Shown piece after piece: positions 1 through 9,905 of a DNA stretch of 64,000 nucleotides. The stretch lies in assembly GCA_011032825.1 (NCBI GenBank), contig JAADJZ010000010.1:558001-622000 (forward strand). The letters are read 5' to 3'. The notes under the pieces are model-generated. The model did no database searches and had not been told where the DNA came from. It saw only the letters and a list, made by a program, of their open reading frames with translations. A program made the translations under genes and the position numbers. The number at the start of each line of letters is the position of its first letter. Positions within the stretch are counted from its first letter, which is position 1. This DNA comes from Massariosphaeria phaeospora. Taxonomy: Eukaryota; Ascomycota; Dothideomycetes; Pleosporales.

Positions 1-516
1 GATCCCGTCCCGTCTTACAGATATCTATCTTCCTTGAATGAATCCCATTACACCACATTTGCTATTAATTGACACATCGGATAATGAAGCCCCCCGACCC
101 GATATTGGTGTTGACCATCGCTAATACGTCATGAAGGACTTGATATGATATGTTTTTCGGAAGAGGATTCGGAAGAGGATCATGAGAGTGTGGTTCCGGC
201 ACAACGGTTACCAGGGAACAGGCGCGCAAGATCGCGCCTATCGTGTTGACATGATTGCGAAAGTTCGGACACCGATTGCGCAACCGTATAACTTCTCAAG
301 CTAACCCTACAAAGGCAGCTCTTGGACTACAAAGGTAGCTCAGAGCTGCCCCGATTCAACGTTTGACACCCCGGGTCTCCTCGTTGTGCGACTTTATAAT
401 AAACCAGTTGGTTCTCACATCCCAACCAACAGTCTTCTCTTCTACACATATTTATCTCATCCTTCTATCTATTTTTTCTCTAGGTTCAGTCCAGAAAAGA
501 GAAACGGGTGCGCACT
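1..516. promoter_or_regulatory. Left-edge intergenic region and promoter of the MFS gene
   Basis: No convincing coding exon is seen. A TATA-like stretch at about 393-402 is followed by a pyrimidine-rich run (about 430-480), which is a common arrangement ahead of the start codon in filamentous fungi. Two imperfect copies of a CTACAAAGGYAGCTC motif lie at about 308-345. Their role is unknown. Confidence 0.4.
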
Positions 517-2280
517 ATGGCCGACTCTCCGAACAAGTTCGACGAAGAGCGCAAGAACAGTGCGCAGGAGGTTACTGTTCTACAGGAAGCGCCCACGGCT
601 GTGCTGGAAGGTGGGGGGCTCGATCCTGTCTATGAGGCAAAGGCGAGGGTTCTGAACAAGGCGATCCAAGATATTGGTATGGGTCGTTATCAATGGCAAG
701 TAAGTAATGAGGCTTTTATGAATTCCGCTACCTAGATGTGGAATATCAACCCCCAGTTGCCCTCGCAAGCTTATCGTGATCATATCGAAGATCTCAGCTT
801 TGGATTCCATTGTTCTGCTAACCGCGCCATCTCTCGCTTCTGTCAATTTCAGTTTCATTCACCTTCAACATGAAAACACCGCTAACAGTAATGGCAGCTT
901 TTCGTTGTAATCGGCTTCGGCTGGGCCTCCGACAACCTCTGGCCCATCGTCACATCCCTGATCTTCACCCCAATCGCCAACGAATTCAGTCCCACGCGCC
1001 CGCCCTTCCTCACGCTCTCCCAAAACATCGGACTACTCGTGGGTGCCATCTTCTGGGGCTTTGGCTGCGATATCTTCGGCCGCCGCTGGGCCTTCAACCT
1101 CACCATCGGTATCACAGGCGTCTTCGGCCTCATCGCTGCAGGATCACCCAACTTTGCGGCGATTAGCGTGTTTGCAGCACTTTGGTCTATTGGTGTCGGT
1201 GGAAACCTGCCTGTGGATTCTGCCATCTTTTTGGAATTCTTGCCGGGTAGCCATCAGTATCTGCTCACCGTCTTGAGTGTCGATTGGGCGTTGGCGCAGG
1301 TATTTGCTACATTAGTGGCATGGCCGCTGTTGGGGAATATGACTTGCTCGCAGACAGAGGAAAACTGTATCAAGGAGAAGAACATGGGATGGCGATACTT
1401 CATGCTCGTCATGGGTGGAGTCGCGATGCTCATGTTCATCGTCCGCTTCTTAGCCTTCACCATCTACGAGAGCCCCAAGTTCCTCATGGGCAAAGGGCAA
1501 GACGCCGAAGCCGTCAAGATCGTCCACGAGGTTGCCCGCCGCAACGGCAAGACATCCACACTTACGCTCGACGACCTAGAAGCCTGCAACAGGCTCGGGT
1601 CCCCCGTAGCCGTCCCCCAATCCCACGCCGCGACCGCCATCAAGAAGAATCTCGAGAAAGTCGACCTCAGCCACATCAAGCCGCTCTTCGCGACCAAGAA
1701 AATCGCCTTCTCGACCTCGCTCATCACCCTCGTGTGGGCCTTCATCGGCCTCGGCTTCCCGCTGTACAACGCCTTCCTGCCGTACATTCAGTCGACGCGC
1801 GGCGCCGACTTCGGCGACAGCAGCACCTACCTCACGTACCGCAACACGCTGATCATCGCGGCGCTGGGCGTGCCGGGCTGCCTGCTCGGCGGCGTGCTGG
1901 TCGAGCTGCGGCACGTCGGCCGCAAGGGCACGCTCTCGCTCGCCACCATCGCCACGGGCGTCTTCCTCTTCTGCTCGACCACGGCCGTCACGTCCGACGC
2001 GCTGCTGGGCTGGAACTGCGCCTACAACTTCATGTCTAACATCATGTACGCGGTGCTGTACAGCTACACGCCCGAGATCTTCCCGACTAAGGATCGCGGC
2101 ACCGGCAATGCGATTACGGCGTCGGCGAACCGAGTGTTTGGAATCATGGCGCCTATTGTGGCTATGTTCGCGAATCTGAAGACGAGTGCGCCGGTGTATG
2201 TGTCCGGGGCGCTGTTTATCGCGAGTGGAGTCTTGGTGCTGTTGTTGCCGTTTGAGAGTCGGGGGAAGGCGAGTTTGTAG
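517..2280 (+). CDS. MFS transporter (sugar/organic-anion transporter-like)
   Basis: Predicted plasma-membrane proton-coupled transporter of 521 residues from two exons, 517-699 and 898-2280, joined across a 198-nt GT-AG intron in frame. The ATG at 517 opens a hydrophilic N-terminus of about 60 residues. After it come a first membrane segment (LFVVIGFGWASDN), the loop-2 signature DIFGRRWAF, and a late PEIFPTKDRGTGNA motif typical of the sugar-porter/SV2-like branch of the major facilitator superfamily. About 12 hydrophobic segments can be counted. The substrate cannot be told from sequence. The second exon is very GC-rich at third positions (about 1600-2060), which produces long spurious antisense frames. 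A TATA-like site about 120 nt upstream supports this start. Confidence 0.85.
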
Positions 2281-2791
2281 ATTCGTCGAGGGATTTGCTT
2301 TAGACCGAGCAAGGCTGTGTATTGTATTGCGTACACTGCAAGTGGGAAATCTATTCGGGAAGGAAGCGTAGAAGAAGTACAGGGTTGTAATGGTCTCCGG
2401 TGTTGACACATATTCCCGTCAGCCGAATAAAGAGACGTTCTACATAATCGTGCGGCGCCATTGAAATGCTAAAATGCATTGCAAGATTGTACTACCCCAA
2501 CAGGCAAGTCTTAAGCCTAAGCCCGCGGACCCAAAAGTCCATTGATTGCAGCAGGAACGAAGGATTGCGATCGAGCTTCCTAAAGCGGCAGACTTTACTT
2601 CAATGCATCCCCCGCGCGACTTTTGAATGGATTTTTCAATCGACACCTCATGCGACGGATTCGGGCCAAAACGAAGTTTCATTCCACGTGGATCATGCAA
2701 GGACTAAGCGCATCAATAGGACGGGAAGAGCGAAGCCCTATGGAATCGAACTGTGTGCGAAACCAAAAGTACGGGACATGCTTTCACCCAT
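2281..2791. other. Intergenic, convergent gene ends
   Basis: Lies between the 3' ends of the MFS gene and the convergent SDR gene. Short open frames occur but none has family resemblance or plausible splice structure. I see no repeat or RNA gene. Confidence 0.5.
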
Positions 2792-3841
2792 TTAGAGCCA
2801 CTGCTTGTCGCCAAACTGCGACAAGAAAGCGCCACCGTCTCCGTTCTCGACGCTCTTGCTCTCCCACACAGCCTGCACGTCTCGAACTGACGTCTCTGGC
2901 GTAACCGGGCCCGAGAAGTCCGGCTTGTACTCCTTGAACTTACCCATCAGCCCGCCCAGCTTGCCCAGCTCCTCCTCAGATGCTGCGTACGAAAATGTCA
3001 GGTCGGCTGGCCTAGAGTGCCAAACGGCGAACATATGGGTGGGTACTTACCGTTGTTGTAGAGGCCCGTGTCGACCAGGCCCGGAGCGACACTGATGAAC
3101 AGAACGCCGTGCGGCTTGTACTGGGCGCTGAACTTGGCAATGGCCATGTTGGCGGCGGCCTTGCTGATCGAGTAGAGAGCGCCGGTGAAGACATCGAGGT
3201 CGTTGGTGAGGTCTAGGTCCGCTAGGCCGGTACTCAGACTGACCACCTTCTTGACCTTGCCCTTGAGGATCTGCGGCATGAAGACGTTGAAGAGATGGAC
3301 TTGGCCGATGACGTTGACGTCGAGCGCCTTCTTCAGCTCCTCGGTCGTCTCCTGGGGCTTGCTGGAAACGCTGATGGTGGTATTGTATCAGCTTCGGGCT
3401 ATGCTAGTGTGCAAGGGAAGACTTACAGGTCGTCGATAGGATCGTATGCGTCGAAAAGCGGAATGTAACCTGCGTTGGAGATTAGGTAGTCGATGCTTCC
3501 GCCGGTGATAGTAGCTGTTTCGGCGGCAGCTTTCTGCCGGAATGCGTCAGCGAAGTGGCTGGCTATGGCACCGGTCCCCTACCTTCAAAGCGTTATAGCT
3601 GGTTAGGTCGGCCTCCAAGATATGGATGTTGGAACGCTCCTTCAGCTCTGCGTCTTTGGATATCTTGTCGAGCGTCGCAGCCTTGTTTCGGACAATACCG
3701 ACGACGGTGTTGTTCGAGTCCTTGCTCAGGAGGGGGAGGAAAGCGTACTGTTGGTCGAGTTCAGCATGAGCGATTAGCCTATAGAAAAGGGTGACCTACA
3801 CCAATACCTCTGGAAACTCCAGTGACGACGTAAGTGGCCAT
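2792..3841 (-). CDS. Short-chain dehydrogenase/reductase (classical SDR)
   Basis: Predicted cytosolic NAD(P)-dependent oxidoreductase of 282 residues. Five exons: 3841-3800, 3747-3583, 3533-3427, 3370-3051 and 3006-2792. All four introns are GT-AG and keep the frame. The N-terminus carries the Rossmann motif TGVSRGIG (residues 7-14), followed by the SNAG motif of the fourth strand and the catalytic YSISK (YxxxK), then APGLVDTGLY after the active site. Length matches the family. The last intron uses an AG four bases downstream of a nearer TAG, because only that choice keeps the frame open. Resembles fungal SDRs annotated as ketoreductase-like. The substrate is unknown. The gene converges with the MFS gene. 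Confidence 0.85.
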
Positions 3842-5626
3842 GGCTAGTGAACAGTCGATAGTGTTGTTGGATGTGCGAGCGAGTTCGTATCGACGGGCAA
3901 TCTTTGTCTGCCCAGCAGGCCTACTTATATACTGGAGGTCATGCCTGTCGCTGTCTTTCTTGTTGCTGCTTTATAATGCTCCGTGGCACAATTCGCATTT
4001 GTCAACCTCTGAATCGAACGAGGCTTCGCCACGAGCTCGAGAACACTGTCGCGACGGCAGAAAGTTGCCTCAATTCATTATTGAAGTCGCACTTGCATGA
4101 AAGCTAGCAAATATTACCTAGGTAGGATAGGTCCTCAGTAGTTAGTTAGATGGATTCACGCACGGGTTAAGGCCCCACATGCTAGTTTTCTCCGCTATCC
4201 CTGACCGTGCATACGCCATCTTTCCGGCCCAAGCCTCAAGGCGAGAAAAGCGACTGCTACCACCATTCAAGATCACGTGCGAATGCGGTCTCATCAACAG
4301 TGCATCTCGGTTATACTGACAACTACCTTCCTCTTCTGCGAGCTGCTCTTGGGCTTTCAACGCCCCTAACACTCTCAACACTACACCCGACGCCTTTTAG
4401 TTCCGACCTCCGATCAAGTTCCAGTTTAGACAGCTATCTTATCCTTTACTTCTATAAAGCATTGCGATGTCGTAGGTTAACATCAACTATTATTGAACAC
4501 AGATATATTAACCAGGAACAGCGTAGCGAAAGCTTGGTACGAATGTCTATCTACCTGGAAGCGTTTTACAGCGAAAGAAAATAGTAGAGAATTATCTCAA
4601 ATATATATGCGCAGCCTCTTATAGTGTTATCTTACTGTGCGTTTAGACCAGGCTGAGACTACTCCCTATTGATCAGTCGGATCTCTTTATATATATGCGC
4701 CTACGTCGAACTACAAACTGCAAAACCAGCAAGATCGATAGGAACCTATCAACCGGCCTCACTTGTCCAAAACGCTTCCCAAACCCGCACCAAGCCATCC
4801 TCTTCCCCTGTTTCCATTAGCCTGGCTGGCTCGAAGGCCCGCGTCGCAAAGCAAGCGAACTCACGCGTCATACATCCATGGCATCAAGCGCGGCCACGAA
4901 CCCCATGACCTGCGCTGCAAACAGACCCGCCGCCATTGTACCAGGGTGTCAAAGTCCGAACTAGGAAATTGGTTCCATGTCTCAAGCGCCCAACCGAACC
5001 ATCTGTCTCAGAAAGAAAGAACTAAGCGCGGAAGTGACGAAGAAGTGGCGGAAGTGTCTCACGTTCCATTAATTTTAGCACCACACAATTGCCCGAGGTA
5101 AAATCCGTATGACGGAGCTAGGTAGCAAGACCCAGTACGCAAACCACGAAGCAGAAAGATAAAAAGTGCACGTACACAATGCAATTTACAGTGCTAAGAA
5201 GTAACCCTAAACACCGGCTGGACAGAGCTGAATCGATACGTACTAGACTCTCCCGCCTCGCCCCAATCTCTTAGAACTCCGGGGAGACAAGACCAGACCA
5301 GAAGCGGGAATCCAAGAAAGGAGAGACACGCAGAGATATGGAAGAAAAGAGAGCCATAGGAAATTCTAGAAAACCGAGTCGAGACTGGAATTTGGAGTTC
5401 TCGGTTCAAGACCGATCGCGTGTGTAATATCGAACTTGACACTGCCTCGCCTTGCACATCCAATACGCACCATATGCGCACTCTTGACTGCATTCCAGCC
5501 GGACACGTAAAACGCTGCTGATTCATGGGCGCTACCCTTATCACAGCCCTTCCGCCTAACGTGTCTTGCGCACAACTTTCGCTGACTTGCACACCAGACC
5601 GAAGACCGAAGACCGAAGACCTCCTC
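3842..5626. other. Intergenic, no gene recognised
   Basis: About 1.8 kb between the SDR start and the Sec4 3' end. It contains AT-rich patches (4430-4710, with two copies of an ATATATATGCGC motif near 4600 and 4690) and a perfect 7-bp tandem repeat (GACCGAA, three copies) at 5598-5618, just downstream of the Sec4 stop. Small frames show no recognisable domain. Confidence 0.45.
5598..5618. repeat. 7-bp tandem repeat, three copies (GACCGAA)
   Basis: Three consecutive perfect copies lie just past the Sec4 stop codon, in its presumed 3' untranslated region. Confidence 0.7.
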
Positions 5627-6503
5627 TTAACAGCACTTTCCGCCCATACCTCCGGAGCCCTGGCTCGTATCGCCGACATCGACCCGGTTCGCGCTTGCCT
5701 GATCCGTCCGCGCGCTATCAATCAGTCTTTTCTTGATATCCGCAGCGAGCGAGTAGAAAGCCGTATCGACATTGATGTTGCTCTTGGCCGAAACTTCGAG
5801 GAATGGGATACCGAGTTCATCCGCGAGGGCTTGACCACGTTCCGTGGATATTGCGCGCTTCTCCTCCCAGTCACACTTGTTGCCGATGAGGATCTTGTTG
5901 ACGCCTTCGGTGGCATGTTGTTCGACGTTGGAGAACCAGGTGCGGATGTCTAGAGTGACTTCGTTAGCAATGCATCCCCATCTTAGCGTTCGTCTGCAAT
6001 ATCGATACTGTAGTAGTAGTAGTAGCATGCTTCATGCCACGTACCACAACAGCGGGTCTCGGCCCAAGGAGGCAGCAACGTACTATTGAAAGACCGCTCG
6101 TCCGTAACGTCATAGACAAGCAGGATGCCCATAGCACCCCGGTAATATGCCGTTGTGATTGTCCGGAACCGTTCCTGGCCCGCCGTATCCCATATCTGGA
6201 GCTTGACCCGCTTTCCATCTAGCTCGATGGTTCGGATCTTGAAGTCGATGCCGATCGTCGTGATGAACGAGGGCGTGAACGAGTCTTCACTGAAGCGGAG
6301 CAGACAGCATGACTTTCCTACGCCCGAGTCGCCGATGAGGAGGAGCTTGATCTACGTGCCATGTCAGCAAACTGCAGAGACCGAGTTGCGGTGCGCGCGA
6401 GCGGGGGCTGTATGCCGTCCAGGGGGGTTGGTTGATCGCAGCGGTGAGTGGGGGGTTTGCAAGAGCGACGTACCAGGAAGTCGTAGTTGCGTGTGCCGGC
6501 CAT
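5627..6503 (-). CDS. sec4: Rab GTPase Sec4/Rab8 orthologue
   Basis: Small GTPase of 206 residues that directs post-Golgi secretory vesicles to the plasma membrane and hyphal tip through the exocyst. Exons: 6503-6474, 6351-6084 and 5949-5627. The protein has the P-loop GDSGVGKS (residues 16-23), the switch [12 protein letters not shown] region, the switch II WDTAGQE motif, NKCD and SAK for guanine binding, and a C-terminal KCC for double geranylgeranylation. The N-terminus [10 protein letters not shown] is typical of ascomycete Sec4/SrgA proteins. Intron 1 (122 nt) and intron 2 (134 nt) are long for this region. Intron 2 contains a short TAG microsatellite at about 6010-6026. No damage is visible, and the family assignment is firm. 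Confidence 0.95.
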
Positions 6504-7032
6504 GATGCTGGATGCTCGCTATGTAGTGCCGTGCACAATTGCTGTAGGCTGTGACCTTGCACCCGCCAGTCGGCCTCGGTGCTAGTTTGGGCGTTGCTTC
6601 GCGGGAGAACCGGCGGCCTTGTCGAGCGGCAACAGCGTTCGGGCGGGGACTGGTGGCTTTGAGGGACTGGAGACGGGAACGCGACGGAGGAACTGTCTGG
6701 TGTTATTGGGCGGCCTCGGTGTTTTGCAGCGGCCGTGGCAGAGGGGAGTCGTGGTTGAGGTTGCGGGCAGCGGGTGCAGCGGGCGACGGTTGACGTTCAC
6801 GCCAAGCGGGAAACAGCCGAGCCGTCACAGGTCACTCACTGTCACCGCCACGCACCGCCACGTCCCCATCGCCACCACCGCGTACGCATGCCCGGGACTC
6901 GTCCATGTCACTTCAGACTGTCTCGTGAGATTTGTGGATTATACGTGTACAATACAAGTCTACTTGGCGCGCCGGATATAGGTTTTCTATCATCAGCCCT
7001 CTCGGAGAACCAACTCATAGCCCCCTCAGCCC
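6504..7032. promoter_or_regulatory. Sec4 upstream region
   Basis: GC-rich interval between the Sec4 start and the Nca2 stop, both on the minus strand, so it should hold the Sec4 promoter and 5' leader and the Nca2 terminator. No extra exon can be supported. Confidence 0.5.
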
Positions 7033-9211
7033 TCATGTAAGCCATTTGGAATATGCCCAACGTGTCCGCTCGACCACTTTCTGCTGTCGCTCCAGCCCGG
7101 ATCGGACGTCGACAAGCTCGTCTATTTCCACCAGAAAGTCGTGGAAGATGCGTCGCGGAAGAATACTGCTGGCAGCTTGCCGCAACAGGTGAACTTCACA
7201 CAGAAGTAGCCCGTGGTCTTTGTACGAGATCTCCCCGAAATCATTCGGAGTTGCGCCACTGAGAATGCGGTCGATGTTCCTGAGAAGGTAAGCGTAATTA
7301 GCGCAGAATGGGCATGTGCATACCTAAGTAGTAGTAAGAGCTGTCCCTGCTTCGCCCATTGCCGCACGCCCTTCCGACTGCTAAACACTCCTCTAAGCCA
7401 CCTGTATACGCCGATGGTGACGAGTATTCCTGGGGTCAAGCCGATGAATCTGTCCAAGTCAGCATATGAGGCTTAAGTCCGAGAAGGCACATACCCAAAA
7501 AGCAGCTCCTGGCTCTTCAAGATTGAGTCGATGCCGCTCATGGCAACTTCGACATCGACCTTTGTCTTTTGGACCTGAATCAAGAGGGCACTGGCTAAAT
7601 TCCCCATGATCGCTCCCTTGACGGGACTCTGTATTTCCTTCTCGTATGCTTTCAGTACTGGTGTCAAGTCACCTTCTCTTACTTTGGACGTGATGTCAGC
7701 AATTTGAGAGGCATTCAGAGCAGGACCATCAGGATTCTTGACAGCGAAATCGACAACCATGCGCTCGAGACTTGCACGGTCGGCTTCCAGGCTCTTCTTG
7801 CTCATGATAGAAACTTCACTGCTCTCGTCATGACGAATGGTACCGATAACTTTCTTAGTGGGCTCCACGACCCAATTAGCCCAGAAGTCGATCACGGTTT
7901 GGCCGAACTCTCGTATCCAGATTGTAATCTCCTCTCTTCGATTGAGCACAATTCGAATGACGGTTGTGGATGATACCAGGAGTATAGACGCCGGCAGCCA
8001 GTAGCGGACTAGCAGAGAAGGCCGTCCATTTTCCTTGACTACAGCTTGGAAGCCCGAAGAATAACTAGGCAAAGCGTGCGTAAGAAGATTCTGGAGGCGT
8101 GAAGCCACCTCCGCTGGTTTGAGACATGCGGCTGTCCGCTCGCCGGATGGTTCATGTAGTTCGTAATAACGGTCTTCTTCTGTGAATGCAGCGACAGATC
8201 CGTCAAACTTATCGACGGATAGTTCGGCATCGTTCACACTGTGAATAATACCATCCATAAGCGCAATGCTCTTTGCAACCGTGCTCTTCCACCGGTGTCG
8301 ATTGTCTTGCGCACCAAAGCCTCCAGGTGTTTGGAAGCCTTCGTCGTGGAAACTAATTCGTTAGTCACTACAGCCTTATCACAGATTTCAGACTCACGTT
8401 TCGTTACTCAGGCCTTCCCCGAGTAATATCCCTAGCGCATTAGCGTTGATCAGCCGTATCTTCCTCAGAGCCGCGCGCTTTCGTCTGCCCTCATTCCGGA
8501 CCAGTGCAAGTGGCGAAACTACTCTCCGCTGGATGTCTGCAATCGAGCGCTCCTGAACTGCATCTTTGACTAGCCCATAGAACTGGCTCCATCCATTTGC
8601 CAGAGCTCCGCCTCTTGAACGAACATCGTGGTAGATGTCCTGAGACCACCTCCACAGCCGGATCGGGGATGTTTGAATAGAGTAAAGTCCAGCGAATCGA
8701 TACGTGCTTAGTATATCATCCCAGTACCAAATATCATCCTCCAAAGGTATCGTCTGCTCGAGGATGGTGTTGAGCACCTGCCCGTACGCCTGCGTAGTAG
8801 CCTTGCTCAACAGCAGCCACTCCAACTCATGCTCGTAGCTTGTGTCCGCCTGTCTATACGAATCTTCGTCCTCCGATCCCGCATCGAACAGTGTCTCACA
8901 CGTGGAGCAAGAACTCGAGACGCGCGCGTCGTCCAGAACTGCCAGAATCCGATTCGCAGAGATGAGGGACGATTTGGAGGAGCTCGTAGTGGATAGGCTT
9001 TTGATCAGAACCTGTAAGTGGGCGATTCGAGAGGCCTTCTCTGGGTTGCGGGCTTCGTCGGCGGTTATAGCGAAGCTCTCGCCCGGTCGTGTGGTTGACA
9101 GCTGCAGCCGGTCGAACTGGCTGTCAATGCGCCGCACCTGGCTGTCACCTGGAGTCAGCGACCCACTATATGGTGAGTAGGGAATATAACTCACTCTACC
9201 ACAAAAGACAT
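7033..9211 (-). CDS. nca2: Nca2, mitochondrial protein for ATP synthase subunit expression
   Basis: Predicted mitochondrial membrane protein of 660 residues; the yeast family member is needed for normal expression of mitochondrially encoded Atp6/Atp8. Exons: 9211-9200 (only MSFV), 9137-8398, 8352-7495, 7449-7324 and 7279-7033. Introns of 62, 45, 45 and 44 nt preserve the frame. The start was chosen because MSFV spliced onto VRRIDSQFDRLQ matches the usual N-terminus. Reading through intron 1 gives an alternative start at 9260, which looks less natural. Two membrane segments are visible (WLPASILLVSS region and FIGLTPGILVTIGVYRWLRG region). The C-terminal NIDRIL, YKDHGLLLCEVHLLR and RTRWAYSKWL blocks are family hallmarks. 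No sign of damage. Confidence 0.92.
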
Positions 9212-9905
9212 GGTGCAGGCGCCGTGTTGACGCTCGGAAAGTAAGCGAGGGTGTAACCACGAGAAAGAGCGTGCAAGATCAACAAAAAGGCAAGGGTGCA
9301 CTGTCAGTCGCGCGGCTAGCGAACATGACGTCGGTGAAACGGCAGCCAATCAGAAACGTTCACGATCATGCTCGAACAGATCACTGCACACCCCTCCCAT
9401 CACTGGAGCCTCACCCCTCTAGCAGGAAATATTACTTCCGAAGATAGACGTAAGGGAATTCTCTCAACAGTTTAAAGGTTTACAGCAATATATAAGCAGT
9501 TTACCTTTATCTTTACAAAGACCTTCTGTATCTACTATATTAGGTAATGTACAAGTAGGGCGTAAGAGGGAAGAATTATGGCAAAAGTGCACATCGGAAA
9601 TGAATATTGCTAGGGGGGTGGCCTTCAAATCGCCTGATCCTCGCCTTACTTAAACATGTTCACTCAAGACATCTCATAAAGATTGTTCGACGTTATGATT
9701 ATTAGACATGTATTGAAATTTTGTATTTGTCTAATGTATTTGACACTCAAGGAAATCCGCCGCATGTATTACCAATACCCAGGGAGAGCCCCATGAGGTA
9801 TAGCACCGAACAAAGCAAAGTATTACGCAAAAAGACCCGTCTCATGCCATCGTTCGCTAAGATGACAGGCAATATACACATTTGAGATTACCAGAACATG
9901 GACAT
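9212..9905. other. Intergenic with AT-rich block
   Basis: Contains the presumed Nca2 promoter (GC-rich, about 9212-9420), then an AT-rich stretch (about 9460-9560) and the 3' side of the CFEM gene. No gene is recognised. Confidence 0.45.

Noticed and set aside
1576..2409. Long minus-strand open frame opposite the MFS gene
   Set aside because: Arg-rich translation created by GC-biased third positions of the sense gene; no independent support.
5525..5953. 142-codon plus-strand open frame antisense to Sec4
   Set aside because: Shadow of the conserved GTPase exon 3; no motif of its own.
9138..9260. Upstream start for Nca2 at 9260 by reading through intron 1
   Set aside because: The segment adds an unusual N-terminus, while the 62-nt intron gives the expected MSFV start and has a branch-like CGCTGAC.
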